DNA of 64,000 nt, from positions 186,001 to 250,000 of the forward strand of contig NZ_QGGV01000006.1 in NCBI RefSeq assembly GCF_003148765.1. Reading direction: 5' to 3'. Position 1 is the stretch's first letter. Each line of letters begins with the position of its first letter. A program made the position numbers and the translations under genes. Of this stretch, positions 8,947 through 18,314 are shown piece by piece. Below the pieces are notes generated by a model. That model saw only the letters and a program-made list of their open reading frames with translations. It did not search any database and was not told where the DNA came from. This DNA is from Silicimonas algicola (GTDB lineage: Bacteria > Pseudomonadota > Alphaproteobacteria > Rhodobacterales > Rhodobacteraceae).

Positions 8947-9306
8947 ATGAGTGACCTCGTTCTGGTGGTGGATGACGAGGCATTGATTGCTCTCGATCTT
9001 TCGGCGACCGTTGAGCAAAGCGGCCGAAAGGTCCTGGGTCCCGCCTTCAGCCTCGATCAGGCGCGCAGTCTCATCGCCCGGCAGACGCCCGAGCTGGCGA
9101 TCCTGGACATCAACGTCGGAAACGAGGTCGTGTGGCCGCTGGCGCGCGAGCTGTCGGGTCGCGGATGTGCGGTGATCTTCATCAGCGGAGACGGGCGTCA
9201 GCGCATGGACGTGCCCGAATTCGCCGAGGTTCCCTGCCTCGAGAAGCCGACCACGCCGCGCGACGTCATCGAGGCGCTCGATACCGTCGTGGGCATGCGG
9301 GACTAG
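8947..9306 (+). CDS. Single-domain response regulator (receiver only)
   Basis: A 119-residue receiver domain with no output domain. The acidic pair D9-D10 (VVDDEA), the phospho-acceptor D54 (LAILDIN) and the conserved lysine in CLEKP near residue 98 are all present, so it should be phosphorylatable. A GAGGGTGG ribosome site precedes the ATG. It points toward the large HWE kinase gene, and the two stop codons overlap (9303-9306), a tight convergent pair. Single-domain receivers next to HWE kinases in alphaproteobacteria commonly act as phosphate sinks or relay proteins. That it is the cognate partner of the neighbouring kinase is inferred from position. Confidence 0.85.
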   Translation: MSDLVLVVDDEALIALDLSATVEQSGRKVLGPAFSLDQARSLIARQTPELAILDINVGNEVVWPLARELSGRGCAVIFISGDGRQRMDVPEFAEVPCLEKPTTPRDVIEALDTVVGMRD

Positions 9307-12300
9307 ACCAGCTTCGGGAAGACGAGCGTGCGGCGGAAGCCCTCGTCGGTCTCCTCGCCTTCGACGGTCGCGCGAAGCTGAAGCGCCGTTGCCTCGATCA
9401 GCGCGGTGCCGAAGCCGCTGCCCGAGCTTCTGGACCTGTCCTTGCCACTTTCGATCCACTCGACGCGGACGGTATCCTCGCCGTCCTCGACGCGAACCGT
9501 GACGATGCCGTCAGGCACGGTCAGGGCCCCGTACTTCGTCGCATTCGTCGCCCACTCATGGAAGATCAGCGCCAGAGACGTGAGCTGCGAGGTGTCCACC
9601 TCGAGATCCAGCCCTTCATAGACGAAGGATTGTTGATCGCGGGCCGGTTCAAGCACGGTCTCGACAATACCCCTCAGCGTCGCCTGACGGACCTCGGTGC
9701 CTTCGTTCGTCAGGGAATGGGACTGCCCGAGCGCCCTGATGCGCGACCGCAGTTCCATCGCGAAATCATCCACGTCCTGCGCTTCGCGGGCGCAAATCGA
9801 GACAAGCGCCGAGATGATGGCGAAGAGGTTCTTCAACCGATGGTTCATCTCGCGGATCATGAGCTCGCGCTGGCTCAGAAGCTCACGCTCGGCGGTGACG
9901 TCGTAGGTCACGCCGATGAACTTGCGCCCGCGATGGCGGAAGTGCCGCTTGCCCAGGCCGTGAAGCCAGCGGCGACGCCCGCCACCAAGGGGGATCGAGA
10001 AGACCTCGTCGAAATCGCGGGTGCCGTCCATCGCCTGCCGCAGCGCCGTGTTGACGCGGTCGCGGTCCTCGGCGGTCATCCTCGACAGGATCCGCTCCAT
10101 CGTGTCGCCTTCGCCTTCGCCGAGGTTCAGAAGCCAGCGCTCGGTCTTGTCGAGGCGGGTGAAGTCGGTATCGGGTTCGTACTCCCAGATGCCGATGCGC
10201 GCGACCTCTAGCGCAAGCCGCAGGCGTTCACGTTCTTCCTCGAGGTCGCGGGCGAGAGCGAGCGTCTCGGTCACGTCGGTTAGCACGAGGATGGCACCGT
10301 CCGTGGACCCGTCCTTCTTCTTGTAGGGCGTCGCGCGACCGAGGAATTCGCGTGTGCCGTCTGACGAGGTGGCACGGAATTCCGAGCTTGTGTCCTGCTT
10401 CGCCGCCTGGGTGAGGCGTTCGACGAATTCGCTGTCTGTGAGGTTCGCTTCAAGCTGATCGAGCGCGGTGCCATCCTTGTCTCCGGCGCCGGGAAACACC
10501 CGGTCGACGGACGAAGACGTGCTTCGGACCCGCAGATCGCGGTCCACGACGACGACGACGAGCTCGGTCGAGGTGAAGAAGTTCGTCAGGTCGGCGTTGG
10601 CCACTATAAGCTGGTCGACCTTCGTCTTCAGCTCGTCGTTGACGGTGGTCAGCTCCTCGTTCGTCGACTGAAGCTCCTCGTTCATCGACATCATTTCTTC
10701 GTTCGAGCTCTTCAGCTCCTCGTTCGTCGTCTCGAGTTCCTCGATGGCCGTTCTCAGCCGATAGCGCGTCGCCTGAAGCTCTTCCTCCAGATACCGGACC
10801 TGTCCTTCCTCGGGACGAACCTCGAGATAGTCGTCGGTGTCGATGGGCGTCAGCTCGCCACTTTCGCGAATGACCAGGAGATAGGCATCGTCGTCGATCG
10901 GCTCGCACATGACGTTGACGGTCATCAGGCCGAAGTCGGTATGGACCTCGACGTCGCGCACGATCGCTCGGGCCGCGCCCTTGACCACGTCGCGCAGGAG
11001 ACCGCCCAGGACGTCACGCAATCCGGCACGGGCCAGGCTCGGGACATGGACCGTCCGCTCGATCCTGTCCGGAAAATCGAGGTAGCGGCCGACCTTGCCC
11101 CATCTGCTCAGGAGGTTTCCCTCGGCATCGACAAGAAGGCTGACCGGTGCATAGCTTTCGGCGATACGCCTCAGGGCATCGGCTTCGGCCGAGACCTCGC
11201 GTCGCTGCGACATGACCTGATCGCTGAGGCCCGGCAGGCGTTCGGCCCGGCGCGCGCGGGGCTGCGCGATCTGGAGGTTGTAGCGCCCCTGCACGGTCCG
11301 GCGAAGGAACACGCGGGCCGACTGGTCGACAACCTCGAACAGATCCTCATACCGCTGGATCGCCTCGGACGAGCCCAAGAAGAGAAATCCGTCCTGGCGG
11401 AGCGCGAAGTGGAACAGCGGCACGACCTGCCGCTGCAGCGTCTCCTCGAAGTAGATCAGCAGGTTCCGGCACGAGATCAGGTCCATGCTGGAGAACGGCG
11501 GGTCCTTGATCAGGCTGTGCAGGCTGAAGCGCACCATGTCCCGGATCTTCGGAGCGATGACGACGTGCTGGTTGTTGCCGATGGTGAAGCGCTGCCGGTA
11601 TTCGGCCGGAATGTCGCTGAGGGAGGACAGGGGATAGGTGCCTGAGCGCGCGATGGACAGCATCTTCTCGTCGATGTCGGTTGCGAAGATCTGGACGTTC
11701 AGCCGCCGGTTTCTCTTCTCGATCTCGTCAGCGAAAAGCATGGCCATCGAGTAGGCTTCCTCGCCGCTGGAGCAGCCGGCGACCCAGACGCGGATCTCGT
11801 CGTCTTCCATCGCGCGTTCGACAAGGGGCGCCACGACGATCTCGCGCAGGGCTTCGAACTCGTGGGTGTCGCGGAAGAACTTGGTGACGTTGATGAGAAG
11901 GTCGCTGAACAGCGCCATGCACTCGCCGTCGTCCTTGTGGACGCGGTCGGCATAGGTGGTGGCGCTGTCGATGCCGAGGACCTGCATCCGCCGCGCCACA
12001 CGCCGGGCCATCGTCGAGCGCTTGTAGCCCGAAAAGTCGTGTCCCGTGGCCTGCGACAGCGATTGGCACAGGTCCTCGAGGTGGTCGACGATCTCGGCCG
12101 GTCCGCCGTTGGGTTCACCCGGCTGGAAGTTGAAGAAGCGCCGAAGATAGCTCAGCATTTCCGACGGCGGGGCGACGACGTCGACAAGGCCTGTCCGCAT
12201 CGCCGAGACCGGCATCCCGTCATAGCGCGCCGTCTCGGGCTCCTGCGCGAGGCAGACGCCACCGTTTTCCTTGATCGCGCGCAGGCCGCGGCTGCCGTCG

Positions 12301-12692
12301 CCTCCGGTGCCCGACAGGATCACGCAGGCCGATAGCGCACCCACATCCTCGGCGAGGCTTTCGAAGAAATCGTCGATCGGGCGGCGCAGGCCCCTCGGGT
12401 CAACGAATTCGGTCAGATGAAGCGTGCGGTCGCCGACGACAAGGCCGTGGCCGGGAGGGATGACATAGACGTGGTCGGCCTCCAGCGCCTCGCCGCCCTC
12501 GGCCTGGCGGACGTGCATGGACGTATAGCGCTCGATCAGTTGCGCCATGAGGGATTCGTGGTTGGGGTCGAGGTGCTGGATGACCACGAAGGCCATTCCG
12601 GTCGTTCCCTTGTATCCCGCGAAGAGTTCGCGCAGGGCTTCCAGGCCTCCGGCCGAGGCGCCTACGCCAATGATGGGCAGCGACGTGTCCAT
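9303..12692 (-). CDS. CheB-CheR-PAS-HWE hybrid sensor histidine kinase
   Basis: A 1129-residue cytoplasmic signalling protein. Domain order: CheB methylesterase (about 1-185; S13 in GASAGG, H40, D132 in GTGGDG), CheR methyltransferase (about 200-465; NVTKFFRD and the SAM loop GCSSGEEAYSM), a linker PAS region (about 505-615), a long coiled coil rich in EELxxxNEEL heptads (about 632-705), two PAS domains (about 705-930), then an HWE-type kinase with phospho-histidine H951 (MNHRLKNLF), N-box N1050 (HEWATNATKYGAL) and the WxE motif (EWIES). No receiver precedes CheB and no transmembrane segment is seen. I chose ATG 12692 because the CheB domain starts immediately; the open frame further upstream overlaps the LOV gene. 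It lies 17 bases behind the LOV gene, so the two are probably cotranscribed. Confidence 0.9.
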   Translation of the reverse strand: MDTSLPIIGVGASAGGLEALRELFAGYKGTTGMAFVVIQHLDPNHESLMAQLIERYTSMHVRQAEGGEALEADHVYVIPPGHGLVVGDRTLHLTEFVDPRGLRRPIDDFFESLAEDVGALSACVILSGTGGDGSRGLRAIKENGGVCLAQEPETARYDGMPVSAMRTGLVDVVAPPSEMLSYLRRFFNFQPGEPNGGPAEIVDHLEDLCQSLSQATGHDFSGYKRSTMARRVARRMQVLGIDSATTYADRVHKDDGECMALFSDLLINVTKFFRDTHEFEALREIVVAPLVERAMEDDEIRVWVAGCSSGEEAYSMAMLFADEIEKRNRRLNVQIFATDIDEKMLSIARSGTYPLSSLSDIPAEYRQRFTIGNNQHVVIAPKIRDMVRFSLHSLIKDPPFSSMDLISCRNLLIYFEETLQRQVVPLFHFALRQDGFLFLGSSEAIQRYEDLFEVVDQSARVFLRRTVQGRYNLQIAQPRARRAERLPGLSDQVMSQRREVSAEADALRRIAESYAPVSLLVDAEGNLLSRWGKVGRYLDFPDRIERTVHVPSLARAGLRDVLGGLLRDVVKGAARAIVRDVEVHTDFGLMTVNVMCEPIDDDAYLLVIRESGELTPIDTDDYLEVRPEEGQVRYLEEELQATRYRLRTAIEELETTNEELKSSNEEMMSMNEELQSTNEELTTVNDELKTKVDQLIVANADLTNFFTSTELVVVVVDRDLRVRSTSSSVDRVFPGAGDKDGTALDQLEANLTDSEFVERLTQAAKQDTSSEFRATSSDGTREFLGRATPYKKKDGSTDGAILVLTDVTETLALARDLEEERERLRLALEVARIGIWEYEPDTDFTRLDKTERWLLNLGEGEGDTMERILSRMTAEDRDRVNTALRQAMDGTRDFDEVFSIPLGGGRRRWLHGLGKRHFRHRGRKFIGVTYDVTAERELLSQRELMIREMNHRLKNLFAIISALVSICAREAQDVDDFAMELRSRIRALGQSHSLTNEGTEVRQATLRGIVETVLEPARDQQSFVYEGLDLEVDTSQLTSLALIFHEWATNATKYGALTVPDGIVTVRVEDGEDTVRVEWIESGKDRSRSSGSGFGTALIEATALQLRATVEGEETDEGFRRTLVFPKLV

Positions 12693-12709
12693 GTCGTTCC
12701 GTGCGTTGT

Positions 12710-13234
12710 CTAAAGCCTGTGACGCGCGATGAGCGCGTTGGAGTTGGCGATTATGTTGTAGTTGGCAAGTAGGTTCCACTGGGTGGGCCGCAAGACCGAG
12801 GCAATTGCCTGGACGTCGCGTGTCAGCGCCCCCGCGTAGGCCTCGATGTCGCCGCGGTCGCCATCTCCGACGTCGAACTGCGAGGCGAGGATCAGTGCGT
12901 CCTCGCCTGCAAAGACTAGCCGCGACATGTAGACCAGGTTGAGAAAGCGCGAGCCGTCCTTGCGGATGTTCGGGATCAGGAAGTGGGCGTCGGTCGTCTT
13001 GCCATCGTTGACGAAGGCATGCATCCGCACGCGCACCGGTCCCGCGCCGGTATTGGGCTGCAGGAAGCGGCAATTGCGCCCCAGCATCTCGTCCGGGCCA
13101 TAGCCGGTGATACGGCAGAAGGGCTCGTTCACGGCGACGAGGGGGCAGTCGGGCAGCCGGGTATCGCCCACGGTCATCGCGACGCGGCTATTCCGGACAT
13201 GGGTCTCCAGGCCGTCAGGAAGGGCATCGGTCAC
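12710..13234 (-). CDS. Short LOV blue-light photoreceptor protein
   Basis: A 174-residue protein with one PAS/LOV domain and short flanking helices. The photoactive motif GRNCRFLQ is complete, with adduct cysteine C55. The flavin-contacting positions N89 (NIRKDG), N99 (FLNL) and Q119 (ASQFDV) are also present, so an FMN-cysteinyl photocycle is expected. There is no output domain; the C-terminal helix (about 130-174) may mediate dimerisation. Length and layout match the short LOV proteins known from Rhodobacter. The GTG start follows GGAGGAG at good spacing. It is encoded directly upstream of the CheB-CheR-HWE kinase, which suggests that it feeds light information to that kinase. The photoreceptor call is strong; the partner is inferred. 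Confidence 0.9.
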   Translation of the reverse strand: MTDALPDGLETHVRNSRVAMTVGDTRLPDCPLVAVNEPFCRITGYGPDEMLGRNCRFLQPNTGAGPVRVRMHAFVNDGKTTDAHFLIPNIRKDGSRFLNLVYMSRLVFAGEDALILASQFDVGDGDRGDIEAYAGALTRDVQAIASVLRPTQWNLLANYNIIANSNALIARHRL

Positions 13235-13284
13235 GCGGTTCTCCTCCGATCAGTCGATAAGGCGGGACGATGCCGGCGAGACCG

Positions 13285-15705
13285 TCATCGGTCCGAGACC
13301 CAGGCTTCAAGCCGCTCGACGACGCGGGCATTCAGTGTGGCGGGTTCCGGCCGGTCGGGCACGGGGCGGTCGAGTGCCTCGCGGATCGACACGCCATTCG
13401 CACGGCGGAACGAAGGCAGTTCGTCCCAGGTCACGGGGACTGCGACGGGCGCGCCCGGCCTCGCCCGAAGCGACCACGGAGCGATGGCCGTCGATCCTCT
13501 CTCGTTGCGCATCCAGTCGATGAAGATGCGCCCCTCGCGTTTGGCCTTCGACATGGTGGCGACGAAGCGCTTCGGTTCAGCGGCGGCGAGATGCGCGGCG
13601 AAGGTGCGGGCGAAGAGGGAGACGGCCGGCCAGTCCGCCGTCCGGCGCAGGGGAACAACGACGTGAATTCCCTTGCCGCCGGTCAGAAGGGGCCAGGACG
13701 GCAGGCCGAGACTTTCCAGCCTGTCGCGCACGTCGAAGGCGGCCTTCCGCACCTTGGCAAACCCGAGACCCTCATCGGGGTCGAGGTCGAAGACCATGCG
13801 GTCCGGGCGCTCGAGCCGGTCCCGCCGCGAGCCCCAGATGTGGAACTCGATGGTGCCGACCTGAGCCGCGCCGACAAGGCCTTCGGCCGTCGTGATGGTC
13901 ATGTAGTCCTCGACACCGCCGTTCTTTTCGGGAATCGGGATAGATCGGATGGCGTCGGGAAAGCCCTTGCCGCGGTGCTTCTGGAAGAACGACTCTCCGC
14001 CCAGCCCCTCCGGTAGCCGCACCAGCGACAGCGGCCGGTCGGCCATGTCCGGGAGCATCCGCTCGGCGACCTGGGCGTAGTAGTCCGCGACGTCGCCCTT
14101 CGTGACCTTGGGCTTCGGAAAGACGACCCGGTCCGCCGAGCTGATGGCGACGCCCGAAACGGTGATGGCGTCCTTCGCCACGAGGCGCGCCGCGGCGGGA
14201 CGCACGACCTGCGCTGGCGGCTTGTCGTCGCGCAGCCCGATGAAAGTCGCGTGACGCAGGCGGCCCTGATCCGTCGTCTCGGCATAGCGGATCTCGGCGA
14301 CGAGGCGGGGCGTCACCCATGTTACCCCCTTCGCTTCCGCCGCCTCGACGTCCACGGGCGCAGACTTGCGGGCGAGCGGCTTCAGCTTCGCGGCAAGATC
14401 GTCGGCAGTCTCTCCGTCCCACCCGGTGCCGACCTTGCCGACATAGACCCAGCCCCCGGCATCCTCGACACCGAGGAGGAGCGAGGCGAAGGGCCGCCCG
14501 CGCTTGTCGGACGCCTGCCAGCCGAGGATGACGAATTCGTCGCGTTTGATGCACTTGATCTTCTGCCAGACCGTCGAGCGTCCGCCGCGATAGGGGGCGT
14601 CGATGCGCTTCGAGATCAGGCCCTCGCCGCCGGTGTCGCAGATCGACTGGAACGCGCCGTCGGCATCGCCTCGCAGGACGGGCGAGAGTTGAAGCCGGCC
14701 AAGGGGCGGTGTGTCGTCGAAGAGACCTTCCAGAGCGTCGCGTCGAGCGTCAAGAGGCTGGGACACAAGGCTTTTGCCGTCGAGCCAGAGAAGGTCGAAG
14801 GCGTTGAGCGTGAAAGGCCCACCCGCCGAAATCGCGCGCTGAAGCGCACCGAAGCCGTAAAGACCCGCGCCGACGGTCACCTCCGCGTCGATCAGCGCCG
14901 TGTCGCAGTCGAGACGCTCCAGCGGGCGGACGAGCGGCGCGAAACGGTCCGTCCAGTCGTGCCCGTTGCGCGAGAAGATGCGCACGCCAGACTTTCCGAC
15001 GGCGCACAAGGCGCGATAGCCGTCGAACTTCAGTTCGTGCCACCGCGACCCGGGATCACCGAGAGCGTCGGTCTGCGTCGCGAGTTGCGGCGCGCGCCAC
15101 TTCGGCGTCACGCCTTTTCGCTTCGCAACCGGTACCGGCGCCTCGTCCTTGGCGATGGCGTCGAAGCCTCGGTTCGTGACCACGCTGGTCTTGTAGCGCT
15201 CGACGGGGTCGGGGGCGTGCGCCGCCTCGTCATCTTCCTTCATCAGAAGCCAGTTCGTGCGCTTACCCTCGCGGTTCATGCGCACGAGGTTCCACTTTCC
15301 GCTCATCCGCTCGCCATGAAGCGCGAAGTGCAGATGGCCTTTCTTCAACCCTTTCTGGACGTCCATGAGCGGCTGCCAGTGTCCGATGTCCCAGAGCATG
15401 ACGGTGCCCGCGCCGTAGTTGCCCTCGGGGATCGTGCCCTCGAACGTCAGGTAGTCGAGCGGGTGGTCCTCGGTTTCAACCGCCAGACGCTTCTCGCCCG
15501 GATCTAGCGAGGGGCCCCGCGTTATCGCCCAGGACAGCAGAACGCCATCCCACTCCAGTCGAAGGTCCCAGTGCAGCCGCGTGGCGTCGTGGTTCTGGAT
15601 GGAATAGGCGGGTGCCAGGCCACCGGTCGCCGAGACGCCCGAACCGTCAGGCTCGGGCGTCGCCGCGAAATCGCGCATCCCGTGATATCGATCGAGCCGG
15701 GCCAC
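13285..15705 (-). CDS. ligD: Multifunctional DNA ligase D (PE-LIG-POL), non-homologous end joining
   Basis: An 806-residue LigD that repairs double-strand breaks with Ku. The N-terminal 3'-phosphoesterase is at about 30-160 (HDATRLHWDLRLEWDG), the ATP-dependent ligase at about 205-500 with nucleophile K226 in HELKFDGYRA, and the archaeo-eukaryotic primase-like polymerase at about 520-800 (DLDPDEGLGF carries the metal aspartates). The PE-LIG-POL order is that of Pseudomonas LigD rather than the mycobacterial order. The start is GTG, one base after the Ku stop, so the pair is translationally coupled. It is transcribed toward the LOV/kinase genes, which are on the same strand with a 50-base gap. 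Confidence 0.95.
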   Translation of the reverse strand: MARLDRYHGMRDFAATPEPDGSGVSATGGLAPAYSIQNHDATRLHWDLRLEWDGVLLSWAITRGPSLDPGEKRLAVETEDHPLDYLTFEGTIPEGNYGAGTVMLWDIGHWQPLMDVQKGLKKGHLHFALHGERMSGKWNLVRMNREGKRTNWLLMKEDDEAAHAPDPVERYKTSVVTNRGFDAIAKDEAPVPVAKRKGVTPKWRAPQLATQTDALGDPGSRWHELKFDGYRALCAVGKSGVRIFSRNGHDWTDRFAPLVRPLERLDCDTALIDAEVTVGAGLYGFGALQRAISAGGPFTLNAFDLLWLDGKSLVSQPLDARRDALEGLFDDTPPLGRLQLSPVLRGDADGAFQSICDTGGEGLISKRIDAPYRGGRSTVWQKIKCIKRDEFVILGWQASDKRGRPFASLLLGVEDAGGWVYVGKVGTGWDGETADDLAAKLKPLARKSAPVDVEAAEAKGVTWVTPRLVAEIRYAETTDQGRLRHATFIGLRDDKPPAQVVRPAAARLVAKDAITVSGVAISSADRVVFPKPKVTKGDVADYYAQVAERMLPDMADRPLSLVRLPEGLGGESFFQKHRGKGFPDAIRSIPIPEKNGGVEDYMTITTAEGLVGAAQVGTIEFHIWGSRRDRLERPDRMVFDLDPDEGLGFAKVRKAAFDVRDRLESLGLPSWPLLTGGKGIHVVVPLRRTADWPAVSLFARTFAAHLAAAEPKRFVATMSKAKREGRIFIDWMRNERGSTAIAPWSLRARPGAPVAVPVTWDELPSFRRANGVSIREALDRPVPDRPEPATLNARVVERLEAWVSDR

Positions 15706-15706
15706 G

Positions 15707-16561
15707 TCAGGCCTTCTTCCGCCGCGACCCCTTGGCGGGCGTCTTGGGCGCGGCCTTGCCCTTGTCGGCCTTCAGGCTGTCCTTCAGGGCCGCCATCAGG
15801 TCGATGACGTTGTCGCCGCTCTTGCCGCCACCGGACTTGGCGTCGGGTCCGGTCCTGGCGCGCGGGGTCTTGCGGTTCTTGCGCTTGGCCTCGATCAACT
15901 CGCGAAGGGCCACATCGTAGTGATCCTTGAAGGCGTCGGCATCGAAGGGCGCCGTCTTTCGGTCGATCAGTTCGGTTGCGACCGCCAGAAGGTCCTTGTC
16001 CGCCTCCTCGTCCTCAATGGAGGCGAACAGCGGATCGGCCGCCTTGATCTCGTCGGCATAGTGCAGCGTCTCGAGAAGCAGGCCGTCGCCGCAGGGGCGG
16101 ATCGCACAGAGGTATTCCTTGCCGCGCATCGTGAGCTGCCCCAGCCCCGTCTTTTCGCTGGCGCGGAGGGCGTCCCGGACGACGCGATAGGCGTCCTCGG
16201 CCAGGTCGTCGGTCGGAACGACGTAGTAGGGCTTGTCGAAGTAAAGCGGCGGGATCTCGCAGGAGCCGACGAATTGCACCAGTTCCAGCGTCTTCTTCGT
16301 CTCGAGCCTGATGGCGTCGATCTCGTCGGGTTCGAGAAGGAGATATTCGTCGTTGCCGATCTCGTAGCCCTTCATGATCTCACCCGCATCGACAGGACCG
16401 ACGCCGGGCACCGTCTTCTCGTACCGGACCCGTTGCCCCGACCCCTTGTGAATCTGACGGAACTCGATCCGGGCGCCGGTCTTGGTCGCCGAATGGATCT
16501 CGACCGGGATCGACACCAACGACAGGCGTAGCTGACCTTTCCAGAGCGCGCGCGATGCCAT
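15707..16561 (-). CDS. ku: Ku homodimer protein (NHEJ)
   Basis: A 284-residue bacterial Ku that binds and bridges DNA ends and recruits LigD. The N-terminal Ku core begins SRALWKGQLRLSLVSIPVE, the standard bacterial start; the core runs to about residue 230. A basic lysine- and arginine-rich tail follows (KAAPKTPAKGSRRKKA), as expected for DNA binding and LigD interaction. I used ATG 16561 rather than the longer upstream frame because the conserved MASRALWKG starts there. The gene is first in a two-gene operon with ligD, one base apart. Confidence 0.95.
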   Translation of the reverse strand: MASRALWKGQLRLSLVSIPVEIHSATKTGARIEFRQIHKGSGQRVRYEKTVPGVGPVDAGEIMKGYEIGNDEYLLLEPDEIDAIRLETKKTLELVQFVGSCEIPPLYFDKPYYVVPTDDLAEDAYRVVRDALRASEKTGLGQLTMRGKEYLCAIRPCGDGLLLETLHYADEIKAADPLFASIEDEEADKDLLAVATELIDRKTAPFDADAFKDHYDVALRELIEAKRKNRKTPRARTGPDAKSGGGKSGDNVIDLMAALKDSLKADKGKAAPKTPAKGSRRKKA

Positions 16562-16734
16562 GACGGTCTCCTTTCGCGACTCCCAATGCGCGAAGGGCCG
16601 AGTCGGTTGCATTCATCCGGCTCGGAGAGGCGGGGTCGACACGCCAACCCCTCTGTTCGGACGAGAAGAACGGACCGTTGAGACGCCGATACGCGATGCC
16701 GTGATCGCCCAGGCGCTCGCGGAAGAGTGACGCT

Positions 16735-17697
16735 CTATTGGCGTGAGAACCAGTCGGCCAAGTCGGCGATCTCGGCGTCGGTCAACTCGCCCGAGGCGTG
16801 CTGCATGAGCGCGACCCAGGGGCCGCCGCCGCGCTCGGGGTCGCCCTCCATGAAGAGGTGAAGCTGGGTTTCGAGGTAGCTCCGGTACTGCCCCGCGAGG
16901 CGAGGGAAGGATGGAGACGCCGCATTTCCGTGGCACCCGAGACAGGCGCCGACAGACTGGTCCGGGTTCCCGTCAGTCGCGATGGCCGGAGCGCCCTCGG
17001 CCGAGACCTCGACCGCATTGCCTGACAGACGCCCGGCCAGCGCCTCGATGGCGTCGGCGTCGAGTTCCGTCGCCACCTCCTGCATGAAGCCGCTCTTGCG
17101 TGCGCCTGAGCGGAAGGCGCGCAGGGCGTCGGCAAGGTAGGCGGGCGACTGTATCCCGAGACGTGGCGCGGCGTCGATATCGCGGACATGGCAGCGGGCG
17201 CAGGTTGCGACGGTGTCGTCCTGGGCCACCGTGTCCATCGCTGCGACTTTTGCGTACTCGTCGGCGTTAAGGCCCGGCAGGCGCAGAAGGAAGGCCACCA
17301 TGGCCCAGACCTCGTCCGACCGTCCCGGCGCGGTCCATCCGGGCATGGCACTCCCCGGCACGCCGTCGTGTACGACGCGGTAGAGAAGCGCGGGCGTCCA
17401 GTCCGTCAGCCGGTCGTGAAGGCGTGGCGCGGGCGGCACGAGGACCAGATGGCGGCCGCGCTCGGGGTCGGCCGGGCTGCCGTGGCACTCGGCACAGACG
17501 AGGTCGTAGTGGACCGCAGCGCGCCTCAGGACTCCCAGGTCGTCCTCGCCTTCGACGAAAGCAGGCATGTCGTGCCCCCGCGCGGCGGAGAGCAGCCTGT
17601 CGAATGTCTGAAGCGGGGGCCGAACCGCTGTGAGGATGGCCACGAGACCAAGGAGCGCCACCGACCCGCCAATCGCGATGACCGCGCCCCGCTTCAC
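16735..17697 (-). CDS. Membrane-anchored triheme cytochrome c
   Basis: A 320-residue protein with an N-terminal membrane anchor (about 4-24) and three haem-c CxxCH motifs at residues 68-72 (CAECH), 166-170 (CARCH) and 252-256 (CLGCH). Likely axial methionines occur in SAMPGW and in later segments. The second and third domains have the layout of a cytochrome c4 or c553-type tandem. It should carry electrons in the periplasm. The gene is last in the caa3-type oxidase operon, and its GTG start overlaps the CtaG stop (GTGA), so it is probably an electron donor to this oxidase. The triheme layout is directly visible; the donor role is inferred. Confidence 0.82.
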   Translation of the reverse strand: MKRGAVIAIGGSVALLGLVAILTAVRPPLQTFDRLLSAARGHDMPAFVEGEDDLGVLRRAAVHYDLVCAECHGSPADPERGRHLVLVPPAPRLHDRLTDWTPALLYRVVHDGVPGSAMPGWTAPGRSDEVWAMVAFLLRLPGLNADEYAKVAAMDTVAQDDTVATCARCHVRDIDAAPRLGIQSPAYLADALRAFRSGARKSGFMQEVATELDADAIEALAGRLSGNAVEVSAEGAPAIATDGNPDQSVGACLGCHGNAASPSFPRLAGQYRSYLETQLHLFMEGDPERGGGPWVALMQHASGELTDAEIADLADWFSRQ

Positions 17698-18314
17698 GTC
17701 CGCGCCTCCGACGGCCGCAGACCCATGGCGGCCAGCCAGAGGCCGGCCAGAAGGTAGACGCTGCCCGAAACGGCGAGCATGACGATCCCGCCCAACTCCT
17801 GGTCCTGCATCGCGTCGAGGCCCCAGATCCCGGCGCCGTGCCCCTCGTGTCCGTGGAGGAGAACGGGCGACACGGCGATGAGCACGCCAAGAAGCGTCAT
17901 GTGCATCGCAGTGAAGAACAGCGCGAGGGCACCCGCCAGCGCCGGACCGGCCAGGGCGGGAAGCCAGACGAAAAGGGCGGCCAGCGCGAAACTCGCTTGT
18001 TCCAGCGCCAGGATCCAGCCGTTGGCGCGTGCGGCGGTCTGAAGCGCGGGCAGGTGCCACGCCCAGACCACGACGAGATCGATCATGGTGGCCGCGGCGA
18101 GGATGACGGGCGCGCGGGCGGCGAGGCGTCCACCAGACAGCGCGGGGGCAAGGCCGAGGGCGATCATCGGGATCGCGGCGGCGACGACACCCATGTGCAG
18201 GATCATGTGCGCCGCATGGCTTCCACCACGGGCGATGCCGGGCAGAGGACCGGCCCAGAGCGCAAGCAGGCTTGCCACGCCAAGGACCAGCCAGACAGGG
18301 CGGAGGCCGCTCAT
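17694..18314 (-). CDS. ctaG: Cytochrome c oxidase assembly protein, Caa3_CtaG family
   Basis: A 206-residue polytopic membrane protein with about five to six helices. Histidine-rich helices (SHAAHMILHMGVV near residue 35, FFTAMHMTLLGVL near 135) are typical of the caa3_CtaG family that delivers copper to the CuB site. It overlaps both neighbours by four bases. It is shorter than Bacillus CtaG (about 300 residues), as is common in alphaproteobacterial members. It is unrelated to Cox11-type CtaG despite the shared name. Confidence 0.72.
   Translation of the reverse strand: MSGLRPVWLVLGVASLLALWAGPLPGIARGGSHAAHMILHMGVVAAAIPMIALGLAPALSGGRLAARAPVILAAATMIDLVVVWAWHLPALQTAARANGWILALEQASFALAALFVWLPALAGPALAGALALFFTAMHMTLLGVLIAVSPVLLHGHEGHGAGIWGLDAMQDQELGGIVMLAVSGSVYLLAGLWLAAMGLRPSEART

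Noticed and set aside
12693-13073. Upstream extension of the kinase reading frame to 13073 (1256 residues)
   Set aside because: The extension lies antiframe to the LOV gene, has no domain match, and the CheB domain begins exactly at the ATG at 12692.
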